DNA of 64,000 nucleotides from Streptomyces sp. CB01881. Lineage in GTDB: Bacteria > Actinomycetota > Actinomycetes > Streptomycetales > Streptomycetaceae. Positions 1 through 7,993 of this stretch are shown here, in pieces. The notes beneath the pieces are model-generated. The model saw nothing but the letters and a program-made list of their open reading frames with translations, made no database searches and was not told where the DNA came from. Numbering within the stretch: position 1 is the first letter of the stretch; each line of letters opens with the position of its first letter. The stretch covers positions 5,904,813-5,968,812 of the forward strand of contig NZ_CP026498.1 in assembly GCF_002953255.1 (NCBI RefSeq), given 5' to 3'. Both the position numbers and the translations under genes were made by a program.

Positions 1-745
1 GCCGCTGCCGCAGGTTGCAGATCAGGTGCTCGCCCGGCGCGGCCGCGTCCAGCGCCAGCAGGTGCGCCTCGGCCAGGTCCGCCACGTGGATGTAGTCGCG
101 GATGCAGGTGCCGTCCGGGGTCGGGTAGTCGTCGCCGTAGACCGCGATGTGCTCGCGCTGCCCCAGGGCGGCCTGGAAGACCAGCGGGATCAGGTGCGAC
201 TCGGGGTCGTGCCGCTCGCCGTAGGCCCCGTACGCGCCCGCCACGTTGAAGTAGCGCAGCGAGACGGCGGCCAGGCCGTGGGCGACGGCCTCGCTGGTGA
301 TCAGGTGGTCGACGGCGAGCTTGGTGGCGCCGTAGGTGTTGGTCGGCGCGGTGCGGGCGGTCTCGGCGATCGGCACGGACTCCGGCTCGCCGTAGGTGGC
401 GGCGGTGGAGGAGAAGACCAGCTTGCGCACGCCCGCCGCACGCATCGCGCTGATCAGCTCCAGCGAGCCGGCCACGTTGTTGCGCCAGTACTTCTCCGGG
501 TCCACGACGGACTCGCCGACCTGCGAGGACGCGGCGAAGTGCAGCACCCCGTCGAAGGAGGCGTCCAGCACCGTGCCGGCGTCCTGGATCCGGCCCTGGA
601 CGAACTCGGCACCGGCCGGCACGCCCTCCCGGAAACCGGTGGAGAGGTCGTCCAGGACGGTCACCCGGTGCCCGGCCTCCAACAGGTGAGCGGCGACCAC
701 GCTGCCGACATATCCGGCGCCACCCGTGACCAGGTACTTACTCAT
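1..745 (-). CDS. galE: UDP-glucose 4-epimerase, 3' end cut by window
   Basis: Cytoplasmic SDR-family enzyme that interconverts UDP-glucose and UDP-galactose (Leloir pathway, envelope sugar supply). The N-terminal 248 residues are visible. They show the NAD-binding GGAGYVG glycine motif (residues 8-14), catalytic Ser/Thr around 113-114 and the YxxxK pair at Tyr138/Lys142 (YGATK), then the RYFNVAGA and DGTCIRDYIHV stretches typical of GalE. The start is ATG at 745-743. The gene runs off the left edge, so about a quarter of the expected 320-330 residues is missing. It lies downstream of the response regulator gene on the same strand, across a 225-bp gap filled with direct repeats. The family assignment is firm. 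Confidence 0.95.
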   Translation of the reverse strand, partial: MSKYLVTGGAGYVGSVVAAHLLEAGHRVTVLDDLSTGFREGVPAGAEFVQGRIQDAGTVLDASFDGVLHFAASSQVGESVVDPEKYWRNNVAGSLELISAMRAAGVRKLVFSSTAATYGEPESVPIAETARTAPTNTYGATKLAVDHLITSEAVAHGLAAVSLRYFNVAGAYGAYGERHDPESHLIPLVFQAALGQREHIAVYGDDYPTPDGTCIRDYIHVADLAEAHLLALDAAAPGEHLICNLRQR

Positions 746-867
746 GATGCGACCTCCAGCGGGCGATGGTCCGCCGCCTCGGCGGGCCATCGGTGACGTA
801 CGACTGGGGCCTATTCTCCCTGGCCACCGGGAGTGCTCCGGACCGCCGCCCGCCCCGGGCCGGCCGC

Positions 868-970
868 TCAGTCCCGGGCCCGCCGTTCAGCCCCGTGCCG
901 TTCGCCCCCGCCGCCCCGGGCCCGCCGCTCAGTCCCGGGCCGTTCGGCCCCGCCGCCCCGGGCCCGCCGC
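868..970. repeat. 42-bp direct repeats duplicating the 3' end of the adjacent gene
   Basis: GC-rich units with period 42 follow the response-regulator stop codon. The TCA that reads as the stop on the minus strand (971-973) recurs at 929-931 and 887-889, with a shorter partial copy at 868-870. Each unit keeps the context CCGCYSYTCAGYCCCG, so the gene's last codons plus stop are repeated downstream of themselves. The repeats fill most of the gap to galE and can fold into GC-rich hairpins. No spacer structure is present, so this is not a CRISPR array. Confidence 0.75.
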
Positions 971-1639
971 TCAGTCCCGGGCCACCCGGTCGAGCAGCCC
1001 GGTCCGGGCCGCCACCGCCGCGGCCTCCAGCCGGGTCCGCGCGCCGAGCTTCATCAGCACCCGCTGGACGTGCGTCCGCGCCGTGCTGGCCGCGATCCGC
1101 ATCCCGGCGGCGATCGCCGCGGTGTCCTCGCCGTCCGCGATCCGGGCCAGCACCTGGACCTCACGGCGGGTCAGCAGCCGCAGCAACCGGACCGCCTCGT
1201 CGTCCGCCTCGGCCGCCGGGCAGAGCAGTTGGTCGAAGGCGCCGCGCAGGACGTCCACCGCGACCGCCGCCTCCCCGGCCCGGGCCCGCGCGATGGCCCG
1301 CTCGACCACCTCGATCCGCTCGTCGCTGGGCACGTACCCCGCCGCGCCCGCCGCGAACGCGTCCGCCACACCGCGCAGTTCACCGACCGGCCCGAGCACG
1401 ATGACGGCCACCTCGGGCCGCTCCCGGCGGATCCGGCGCAGCACGTCGAAGGCCCCCGGCTCGCCCGGCCCGGCCACCCCGAGCAGGCACACCTCCGGCC
1501 GGCGCCCGGCCACCATGTCGGCCGCGGAGCCGGCCGGTGAGCCGACCGCGAGCACGCGGTGGCCGCGCAGCTGGAGTGCGGTGGCCAGCGCCTCGGCCAG
1601 CAGCCGGTGGTCGTCGGCCACCACGAGTCGAACGCCCAT
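971..1639 (-). CDS. orphan LuxR-family response regulator with degenerate receiver
   Basis: Predicted transcription factor of 222 residues. The N-terminal half has the NarL/FixJ receiver shape (acidic pair D9-D10, then alternating beta/alpha). A LuxR-type helix-turn-helix occupies about residues 155-214 (LTRREVQVLARIADG ... TARTHVQRVLMKLGA). The usual phospho-acceptor Asp after the third beta strand is Gly54 in CLLGVAGPG. The conserved Thr/Ser and Lys positions are also not evident, so it probably acts without phosphorylation or binds another signal. No histidine kinase lies nearby. I chose ATG at 1639 over an ATG 26 codons upstream because GGGAGGG precedes it. Target genes cannot be told from the sequence. 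Confidence 0.85.
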   Translation of the reverse strand: MGVRLVVADDHRLLAEALATALQLRGHRVLAVGSPAGSAADMVAGRRPEVCLLGVAGPGEPGAFDVLRRIRRERPEVAVIVLGPVGELRGVADAFAAGAAGYVPSDERIEVVERAIARARAGEAAVAVDVLRGAFDQLLCPAAEADDEAVRLLRLLTRREVQVLARIADGEDTAAIAAGMRIAASTARTHVQRVLMKLGARTRLEAAAVAARTGLLDRVARD

Positions 1640-1784
1640 GACGCCCTCCCGGTCGGGGTCCGGCCCGCGCCCGCACCCGGTGGGGCGGGCGGCCGATGAC
1701 GCACCATCACAGCGCATTCCGGGCCCGGCCCGCTAGGCCGCCTCGTCGTCGGCGCCGGCCCGGGCGCACGGACCAGGGCACGAA

Positions 1785-1814
1785 AAAGACCCTCGCCGTT
1801 GGGCGAGGGTCTTT
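1785..1814 (-). terminator. intrinsic terminator after tRNA-Thr
   Basis: A 13-bp perfect stem (1785-1797 with 1802-1814) closes a 4-nt loop. On the minus strand it is followed by a run of five T. It sits just past the 3' end of the tRNA-Thr gene. Confidence 0.85.
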
Positions 1815-1820
1815 CACTTG

Positions 1821-1893
1821 AGCCCCCATGCGGAATCGAACCGCAGACCTTCTCCTTACCATGGAGACGCTCTACCGACTGAGCTATAGGGGC
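1821..1893 (-). tRNA. tRNA-Thr (anticodon GGT)
   Basis: On the minus strand the sequence folds into a complete cloverleaf of 73 nt. The acceptor arm pairs GCCCCTA with TGGGGGC. The D-arm contains AGCTCAGTCGGTAGAGC. The anticodon stem TCTCC/GGAGA closes the loop ATGGTAA with anticodon GGT. The T-arm shows GGTTCGATTCC. CCA is not encoded. A strong terminator follows. Confidence 0.97.
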
Positions 1894-2012
1894 CTGTTCC
1901 CTGCTGTTCTCGCTTGCTCACTCGCTCGCTCGAACAAGGAAGACATTACACGGCCGACGACCAGGAAGGGAAATCGGCTCCCGGCCCCGCCCCCGGAGCC
2001 GGTCCGCCCCTC

Positions 2013-2423
2013 TCAATCCCCGGCGTGCACACGGTCGAACTCCTCGCGCGCGGCCAGCATGACGGGGGCGTGCTCCTCCGTCCAACGTCCGACGGGCACC
2101 ACCAGCCCGGCCAGCTGCCGGCCGAGCGGCAGCAGGTCGTAGACCACTCGCGGCGGGATCTCCGGATGGACGGTGCGCCGCACCAGCCCGTTCCGCTCCA
2201 GCGAGCGCAACGACTGGGTGAGCATCTTCCGGCTGACCCCGCCCACCGCGCGCTGGAGCTCGGAGAACCGTCGCGGACCGCACTGGTCGAGGCCCATCAG
2301 GATCAGCAGCGACCACTTGTCCGCCAGCTCGGCGAACACGTCCCTGCTCGGACAGAGCCGAGCGAAGACGTCGCGCGCCTGGTCCTGCTCGGGCCCGGCC
2401 GGCACCTGCTCGTTCGTCGTCAT
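2013..2423 (-). CDS. HxlR-family winged-helix regulator
   Basis: A 136-residue MarR-like winged-helix dimer of the HxlR family. Family hallmarks visible are the N-terminal Cys (Cys24 in ARLCPSRDVF), the DKWSLLILMGL helix, RFSELQRAVGGVSRKMLTQSLRSLERNGLVRR (recognition helix) and a wing reading PPRVVYDLLPLG. A second cysteine (Cys48, DQCGPRRF) is unusual. With Cys24 it could support thiol or electrophile sensing, as known for HypR/YodB-type relatives. It is divergent from a flavodoxin-like reductase gene. The shared 177-bp region carries GGAGACC half sites, which fits a local repressor of the reductase and of itself. Confidence 0.92.
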   Translation of the reverse strand: MTTNEQVPAGPEQDQARDVFARLCPSRDVFAELADKWSLLILMGLDQCGPRRFSELQRAVGGVSRKMLTQSLRSLERNGLVRRTVHPEIPPRVVYDLLPLGRQLAGLVVPVGRWTEEHAPVMLAAREEFDRVHAGD

Positions 2424-2441
2424 GCCCCCAGGGTAGCCGGA

Positions 2442-2494
2442 GGTCTCCTATCCATCCTTGGTAACTAATGGAGACCTGGTCTATATTGGAGACC
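2442..2494. promoter_or_regulatory. hxlR/reductase divergent operator and promoter
   Basis: A plus-strand sigma-70-like promoter for the reductase reads TTGGTA (2458-2463), 18-nt spacer, TATATT (2482-2487). Three arms of one heptamer overlap it: inverted GGTCTCC at 2442-2448, and direct GGAGACC at 2470-2476 and 2488-2494 (18 bp apart, same helix face within about 1.7 turns). A factor bound here would cover the -35/-10 spacer and the start site. The divergent HxlR regulator is the obvious candidate. Confidence 0.65.
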
Positions 2495-2600
2495 GCGGCG
2501 GCCGCACGGCGGCCTCCGCTTCCTGTTACCCCGCCCCACCCCTGCCCGGCCTGCCGCCTTCGGCTCTTTCCGTCCGCCCTTTCCGCGAGGAGCACCCGCC

Positions 2601-3197
2601 ATGACCGCAATCCGCCCGACCGTCGCCATCGCCTACCACTCCGGCTACGGCCACACCGCCGTGATAGCCGAGGCCGTCGCCCGCGGAGCCGCCGCCACCG
2701 GAGCCGAGGTCGTCTCCGTCGCCGTCGACACCATCACCGACGAGCAGTGGGCCCGGCTCGACGCCGCGGACGCGATCATCTTCGGCTCGCCCACCTACAT
2801 GGGCACCGCCTCCGGCGCCTTCCACACCTTCGCCGAGGCCAGCAGCAAGCGCTGGTTCGGCGACGCCTGGCTGGACAAGGTCGCCGCCGGCTTCACCAAC
2901 TCCGCCTCCAAGAGCGGCGACAAGGCCGGCACCCTCGGCTTCTTCCAGACGCTCGCCGCCCAGCACGGCATGCACTGGGTCAACCTGGGCCTCAAGCCCG
3001 GCTGGAACTCCTCCGCCGGCACCGAGGACGACCTCAACCGCCTCGGCTTCTCCGCGGGCGCCGCCGCCTCCACCCCCGCCGACGGCGGCACCGACACCGT
3101 GCACAAGGCCGACATCGCCACCGCCGAGCACCTCGGCGGCCGGGTCGCCCAGCACACCGCGACCCTGCTGGCCGGCCGCGCCGCCCAGGCCGCCTGA
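2601..3197 (+). CDS. flavodoxin-like NAD(P)H:quinone/FMN reductase (WrbA-like)
   Basis: A 198-residue flavodoxin-fold protein expected to bind FMN and carry out two-electron reduction of quinones, electrophiles or flavin. The phosphate-binding loop YHSGYGHTA is at residues 12-20. FGSPTYMG at about 60-67 contacts the flavin ring, and the protein ends in an Ala-rich helix. It has the WrbA shape but is not close enough to name. The upstream GAGGAG is a good ribosome-binding site. The divergent HxlR gene and its operator suggest induction by quinones or reactive electrophiles. That role is inferred from HxlR-controlled reductases elsewhere. Confidence 0.88.
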   Translation: MTAIRPTVAIAYHSGYGHTAVIAEAVARGAAATGAEVVSVAVDTITDEQWARLDAADAIIFGSPTYMGTASGAFHTFAEASSKRWFGDAWLDKVAAGFTNSASKSGDKAGTLGFFQTLAAQHGMHWVNLGLKPGWNSSAGTEDDLNRLGFSAGAAASTPADGGTDTVHKADIATAEHLGGRVAQHTATLLAGRAAQAA

Positions 3198-3244
3198 CCC
3201 GCTCCCCCCGGAGGCCACGCGGCCCCCGACCCCTCCCCCGCGGG

Positions 3245-4591
3245 CTACGCCGCCGGATCCGCCCCCAGAACAGGCGCCCGGCGGCGTCCGCCGTCCGCCC
3301 CGGCCACCGCGAGGTCCGTACCACTGGTCTCCGGCAGCAGCCGCAGGCAGAACAGCGCCACCACCCCCAGCACCGCCAGGTACCAGCCGACCGGCTCCGC
3401 CGTGCCGTACGCCTCCGTCAGCCTCGTCGCGACCAGCGGCGTGGTCGCCCCGCCCACCACCCCGCCCAGGTTGTACGTCAACGCGGCCCCCGTGTACCGC
3501 ACCCGGGTCGGGAACAGCTCCGGCAGGTACGCCGCCACCGGCCCGAACAGACACCCCAGCACCACCATCGACCCCGCCAGGGCCACGAACATCAGCGGCC
3601 GGCGCACCGTCTCCAACAGCGGGAACAGCAAAGGCGACCAGAGCAGCACCAGCCCCGTCGCCACCTGCAACGTCCGCCGCCGCCCCCACCCGTCACTGCC
3701 CCGGGCACTCGCCCAGACCGTCCCGCCCATCGCCACGCCGCCCGCCAGCAGCATCGACAGCACCAGCCTGCTCGACACCCCCAGCCCGGTCGTCGCGTAC
3801 GCCAGCGCAAAGGTCGTGGTCAGGTAGAACATCGCGTACCCCACGGTGATCACCCCGCAACCGACCAGCACCGACCGCCAGTGCCCGCGCAGCACCTCCA
3901 CCACCGGCGGCCGCTCCGGCACCCGCCCGGCCTCCGCGGCGAACAGCGGCGTCTCCTCCAGCCGCAGCCGCACGAACAGCCCGACCGCCACCATCACCAG
4001 CGACGCCAGGAACGGCACCCGCCAGCCCCACCCCTGGAACGCCCGCTCGTCCAGCGCCAGTTGCAGCACCAGGAACACCCCGTTGGCGAGCACGAACCCG
4101 ATCGTCGGCCCGAGCTGCAGAAACGCCCCGTACCGCCCGCGCCGCCCGGCCGGCGCGTTCTCCGCGATCAGCAGCGCCGCACCGCCCCACTCCCCGCCCA
4201 GCCCGACGCCCTGGCACACCCGCAAAACCACCAGCGCCACCGGCGCCCACCACCCCCACACCCCGTAGCCCGGCAGCACCCCCACGGCCGCCGTCGACAC
4301 CCCCATCAGCAACAGCGACACCACCAACGTCGCCCTCCGCCCCAGCCTGTCCCCGAAGTGCCCGAACACCACCGCCCCCAGCGGCCGTGCCAGGAACGCC
4401 ACGGCGTACACCGAGAACGACGCCAACAGCGCACCCACCGCGCCCAGTCCGGGGAAGAACACCGGACCGAAGACCAGCGCGGCCGCCGTCCCGTAGATGA
4501 AGAAGTCGTAGAACTCGATCGCCGTACCGATCAGCGCCGCCGCCGCGGCCCTCCGCAACTGCGCCGCCCGCCGGGCGTCCTGCGTATCCAT
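3245..4591 (-). CDS. MHS-family MFS transporter (metabolite:H+ symporter)
   Basis: A 448-residue inner-membrane transporter with about 12 hydrophobic segments. Features of the metabolite:H+ symporter subfamily (ShiA/ProP/KgtP-like) are the N-terminal AIEFYDFFIYGTAAAL, GHFGDRLGRR between TM2 and TM3, RVCQGVGLGGEWGGAAL with a conserved Gly-Gly-Glu, the matching second-half RRRTLQ motif, and LPELFPTRVRYTGAAL. The substrate is probably a carboxylate or small zwitterion but cannot be fixed. I chose ATG at 4591 because the first 46 codons of the longer frame are low-complexity and lack homology-like character. It is convergent with the reductase gene, 47 bp away. Confidence 0.92.
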   Translation of the reverse strand: MDTQDARRAAQLRRAAAAALIGTAIEFYDFFIYGTAAALVFGPVFFPGLGAVGALLASFSVYAVAFLARPLGAVVFGHFGDRLGRRATLVVSLLLMGVSTAAVGVLPGYGVWGWWAPVALVVLRVCQGVGLGGEWGGAALLIAENAPAGRRGRYGAFLQLGPTIGFVLANGVFLVLQLALDERAFQGWGWRVPFLASLVMVAVGLFVRLRLEETPLFAAEAGRVPERPPVVEVLRGHWRSVLVGCGVITVGYAMFYLTTTFALAYATTGLGVSSRLVLSMLLAGGVAMGGTVWASARGSDGWGRRRTLQVATGLVLLWSPLLFPLLETVRRPLMFVALAGSMVVLGCLFGPVAAYLPELFPTRVRYTGAALTYNLGGVVGGATTPLVATRLTEAYGTAEPVGWYLAVLGVVALFCLRLLPETSGTDLAVAGADGGRRRAPVLGADPAA

Positions 4592-4716
4592 ACCGCCACC
4601 CTGGCGACCGGCCCACCCTCGCAACAGCGCCCACCCGGGTGACACCCGCGCACACCCCGCCCGCGCACGCCGGTCCCCTGCACGGCCTGCGCCGTGCGCC
4701 CTGCCCCCGAAACGGA

Positions 4717-4755
4717 ACCGCCCGGCCACCGGGGTGACTCCGGTGACCGGGCGGT
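4717..4755 (-). terminator. hairpin after mycosin gene
   Basis: A 16-bp stem with one mismatch (4717-4732 with 4740-4755) and a 7-nt loop, 11 bp past the mycosin stop. Its left half is nearly identical to the hairpin at 6297-6333. Confidence 0.75.
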
Positions 4756-4765
4756 CGCAACGTCC

Positions 4766-6241
4766 CTACCGCGCGTACGGGTTGTCGCTCGGCGGAGCCG
4801 GCGGCTCGTACGACGGCGGCTCGTACGACGGCGGCGCGGGCGGCCCGGGCGACACACCCGACCCCGGCGGCACACCCGGCCCGGTCTGCTGAGGCATCTG
4901 CGGGACCTCGACCACAGGCTGCCGGGAGCCGACCGCCCGCCGCCGCAGCACGAAGAACACCACCCCCGCCACCAGCACCAGCCCGCCGACCACCGCGGCG
5001 ACGATCGGCAGGGAGCTGCCCGAGTCGGACGCCTTGTCAGCCTGTGGCTGCGAGGACGGCACACCCGCCGGCGCACTGCCCGCGCTCGGAGCGGCACCGG
5101 CACCGGCGCCGGCCGAGGCCGAGCCCGACGGTGCGGCCGACGAGGGGGCACTCGCCGGCGAGGACGCCGCCGCAGACGGGGAAGCGGAAGGGGCCCCGGC
5201 CTGCTTCTCCGGGATCGGGTAGACGTCCGCCGGGCCCGGGTCGCCCGGAGTCGTCAGCCCGATCCGCGGGCGAACCGTGCCGTAGCCGACGGCATCGGTG
5301 CGCTGCGATCCGTCGGTCGGCTTGCCGGCCGTGTTGATGAGCACCCGCAGGACCTGGTTCGCCGTCCAGTCCTGATGCACGGACCAGAGCAGCGCGGCCG
5401 ATGCGGACACGATCGCGGTGGCGTCCGACGTTCCGTGTCCCTTGCAGTAGCCCGACCCACCCGGGCAGGCGTCAACCATGTCGATTCCGGGCGCCACGAG
5501 ATCAACCTGCGGTCCCCGCTCCGACTCGGCCGTGGTCGTGCTGTTCTGGTCCACCGCACCGACCCCGACCACGTAGGGAAGCGCCCCGGGGTACTCCACA
5601 GCGTTGTCCGTCTGACCGGAGTTCCCGACGCTGGCGACCACCAACGAGCCCTTGGCCCGCGCTTGCGCAATGGCGGCGTTGGCCTTGGCCACGTCATCGG
5701 AGGAAGCGAAATCCGCAGCCTGGCCCTGCGAGATGCTGATGACCTTGGCTCCCTGATCAGCAGCGTACGTAATGGCCTGAGCCATCTGGTCGAAGAACTC
5801 GGACGAGCTGACCGAACTCCCGCCGGCACCGGTCTTGATCCTCAGCGGAAGAAGCTTGGCGCCCGGAGCAAGACCATAAGCACCGTTGCCGCCCTTGCCC
5901 TTGCCGGACCCCGCAATGAGACTGGCCATCTCGGTGCCGTGCTCGTTGACGAAGCCCCCGACACCGCCGGCAAGGCCGCTGAAGTCCTTGCCCGGCAGGA
6001 ACTGCCCCGCCAGATCCGGGTGGTCAAGCATGAAACCACTGTCGATCACCGCGACCGTGATGCCCTGGCCCTTGGTGGTCTTCCACATCTCCGGCGCGTG
6101 CATGGCATCCAGGTGCCACTGCTGACCACGGATCGAATCCTCCGCGGCCGCCGGCACCACGGCCGGCCCCGCCACCACACCGGCGGCCAAGAGCGCCGCG
6201 GCGAACCCCCGACCACGCACCCACATGTCAGTTCGCCGCAT
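4766..6241 (-). CDS. mycP: type VII secretion-associated serine protease, mycosin
   Basis: Membrane-anchored subtilisin-like (S8) protease of 491 residues, resembling MycP of ESX systems. Counting from the ATG one codon after a possible GTG start (shift by one): signal peptide about 8-34; catalytic Asp67 (VIDSG), His101 (NEHGTE), oxyanion Asn207 (SVGNSG), Ser272 (GHGTSDATA). All four residues are present. A Ser/Ala/Pro-rich linker (about 350-410) leads to a single TM helix (about 411-432) and a short Pro-rich cytoplasmic tail. In known systems MycP stabilises the translocon and processes substrates. It is the last gene of a three-gene cluster with a large WXG-type and a small helical protein. 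Parts of the gene look less GC-rich than its neighbours. Confidence 0.93.
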   Translation of the reverse strand: MRRTDMWVRGRGFAAALLAAGVVAGPAVVPAAAEDSIRGQQWHLDAMHAPEMWKTTKGQGITVAVIDSGFMLDHPDLAGQFLPGKDFSGLAGGVGGFVNEHGTEMASLIAGSGKGKGGNGAYGLAPGAKLLPLRIKTGAGGSSVSSSEFFDQMAQAITYAADQGAKVISISQGQAADFASSDDVAKANAAIAQARAKGSLVVASVGNSGQTDNAVEYPGALPYVVGVGAVDQNSTTTAESERGPQVDLVAPGIDMVDACPGGSGYCKGHGTSDATAIVSASAALLWSVHQDWTANQVLRVLINTAGKPTDGSQRTDAVGYGTVRPRIGLTTPGDPGPADVYPIPEKQAGAPSASPSAAASSPASAPSSAAPSGSASAGAGAGAAPSAGSAPAGVPSSQPQADKASDSGSSLPIVAAVVGGLVLVAGVVFFVLRRRAVGSRQPVVEVPQMPQQTGPGVPPGSGVSPGPPAPPSYEPPSYEPPAPPSDNPYAR

Positions 6242-6296
6242 CACAGCTCCCTCGTCGCTCTCCCCGTCGGCCGAGGACGGCGCCCCGGACAGGACT

Positions 6297-6333
6297 GCCC
6301 GGCCACCGGGGTGAACCCAGTGGCCGGGCAGCC
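6297..6333 (-). terminator. hairpin between WXG-type gene and mycosin gene
   Basis: A perfect 12-bp stem (6297-6308 with 6322-6333) with a 13-nt loop, 10 bp past the stop of the upstream gene. It shares CCCGGCCACCGGGGTGA with the hairpin after the mycosin gene. It would attenuate or separate transcription of the two genes. Confidence 0.65.
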
Positions 6334-6342
6334 ATTGCAGTC

Positions 6343-7950
6343 CTACTCAATCACGTTCGGGTTGCTCTGCGGCGTACCGCTGGTCCAGGTCTCCTCGTCC
6401 TCGTGCAGGTAGTCGGCCCGGTTGCGGCGTTCCCGCTCGTTCTTGCCCGTGCCGCCGCCCGACATGGGGCCGCCCATCATGCCGTTCTGGCCCGAACGCG
6501 ACCCGCCCTCGGCACCTGCGGCGCCGGCCCGGTTGCGCAGGCCCGTGCCGCCCGGCGTGAACTCGCCGCTCGCGGTCGGCCCCTTGCGGCCGCCGACCGT
6601 ACCGCCGCCGGTCGAGGTCAGTCCGCGACCGCGCGAACCGCCGCCGACGGCACCGCCGCCGTGACCGCCGCCGGGGTGCATGCCGCCCCCGCCCGGGCCA
6701 CCCGGGTTGCCGCCACCGGACCGACCGCCCTGGCCGTCGCGACCGAAGACCGTCCCACCGCTCGGGAGGCCGGGAGTGCCGTTCTTCGACTGCAGGTTGC
6801 CCCCGCCGAAGGTGCTCGTCCTGCTCGGGCCCGGGCCGGTGCTCTTGGGCTGGATGGTGCCGCCGGTGTTGAAGGGGACCGGCCCGGGGCCCGGGAAGGC
6901 GGGTCCGCCGCCGGGGCCGCCCGGGTAGCCGGGCCCGCCGCCCGGAACGCCCGGCGGCAGGCTGCCCGGGCCGCCCGGCGTGTACGGACCGGTCTGGCCG
7001 GGCAGGGTCGGGGCGGGCGGCAGGCTGTTGAGATCGGTCCCGGGGCGGTCCGTCGGGTACGACGGCCCCGGGGACGGGGTGGGCGTGCCCGGGTCCGGCG
7101 GCAGCTGCGGACCGCTGTGCGGCGGGGTCGGGTCGACGTGTCCCGGACCGCTCGGCCCCTGCGGGCCGGTCGCGGGCGGACGCGGCGTCACCGAACCACC
7201 GCCACCGCCTCCGCCGACGGGCGGGCTGTAGCTGCCACCGCCGCCACCGACGGATCCACCGTGCGGGGTGCGGTAGCTGCCGCCGGATCCGGTCCCACCG
7301 CTGTCACCGCCACCAATGTGGTCGGTATCCCCCCGGCCGCGATCACCCGGCGGCTGCAACTCCGCCGGCGTCTCCAGCGCGTTCAGCTTGGTGGTCACCG
7401 CGTCGTACGCCTGCGCCAGCTTCACCATCTGGTTGACGGCTTCCTGGTGCTCCTGCTGGACCTTCTTCTCCGCCGCGGCCGCCTCCGCCGCGGTCACCCA
7501 GTTGGAGTTGCCCTGCTTCATGACGGAGTCGACGGTGGCACCGACGCCGTACCTGGCCTCGAAGTCCGAGGGGAGGTACGGAACCGTCTGGTTCTTGTGC
7601 CGGGCGACCTGGGCGATCTCGGTCTTCGGCAGCTCGGGCACGGCGGTCTTGGCGGTGCTGAGCGCCTCGCCCGCCTGGTGCATCGCGTCGCCGACGCCGG
7701 TGGAGTAGTCGGCGAGCTTCGCCGCCGACTTGTGGAAGTTGCTGGCCCACTCCTTGAAGCTCTCGCCGGCCGGTCCGTCCCAGTGAATCCCGTCGACGTG
7801 GGACTTGAGCGCCGCGCTGAGGTCCTTCAGAACACGACCGGCCGACTGGAGCTGGGTTCCCCGGCTCAGCACCTTCCCCGGATCGGTGTCCTTGACCATG
7901 GCCTTGAGCTGCTCGTGCTCCATGGGCTGAAAGTTCGTTCCGCCTGCCAT
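6343..7950 (-). CDS. large WXG-domain, Pro/Gly-rich type VII-like substrate
   Basis: A 535-residue protein. About the first 200 residues are helical, with a WDG motif (HWDGPAGESFKEWASNF) in the helix-turn-helix position of WXG100/PPE-type ESX proteins. They are followed by about 300 residues of Gly/Pro/Ser-rich sequence, then a conserved-looking tail RADYLHEDEETW near the C terminus. Streptomyces proteins of this kind often end in a similar YL(x)EDEExW motif. It is probably exported or surface-exposed and may be processed by the adjacent mycosin. The start is ATG at 7950, with GGGGAG six nt upstream. A small helical protein gene precedes it by 43 bp. Confidence 0.8.
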   Translation of the reverse strand: MAGGTNFQPMEHEQLKAMVKDTDPGKVLSRGTQLQSAGRVLKDLSAALKSHVDGIHWDGPAGESFKEWASNFHKSAAKLADYSTGVGDAMHQAGEALSTAKTAVPELPKTEIAQVARHKNQTVPYLPSDFEARYGVGATVDSVMKQGNSNWVTAAEAAAAEKKVQQEHQEAVNQMVKLAQAYDAVTTKLNALETPAELQPPGDRGRGDTDHIGGGDSGGTGSGGSYRTPHGGSVGGGGGSYSPPVGGGGGGGSVTPRPPATGPQGPSGPGHVDPTPPHSGPQLPPDPGTPTPSPGPSYPTDRPGTDLNSLPPAPTLPGQTGPYTPGGPGSLPPGVPGGGPGYPGGPGGGPAFPGPGPVPFNTGGTIQPKSTGPGPSRTSTFGGGNLQSKNGTPGLPSGGTVFGRDGQGGRSGGGNPGGPGGGGMHPGGGHGGGAVGGGSRGRGLTSTGGGTVGGRKGPTASGEFTPGGTGLRNRAGAAGAEGGSRSGQNGMMGGPMSGGGTGKNERERRNRADYLHEDEETWTSGTPQSNPNVIE

Positions 7951-7993
7951 CACATGCTCCCCGTGTCAGTCGAAGTGTCGCGCCGTACCACCG

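Noticed and set aside
850..980. Possible CRISPR-like array
   Set aside because: The copies are contiguous, without unique spacers, and no cas genes are present. The same holds for the arrays at 10785, 44932 and 58051.
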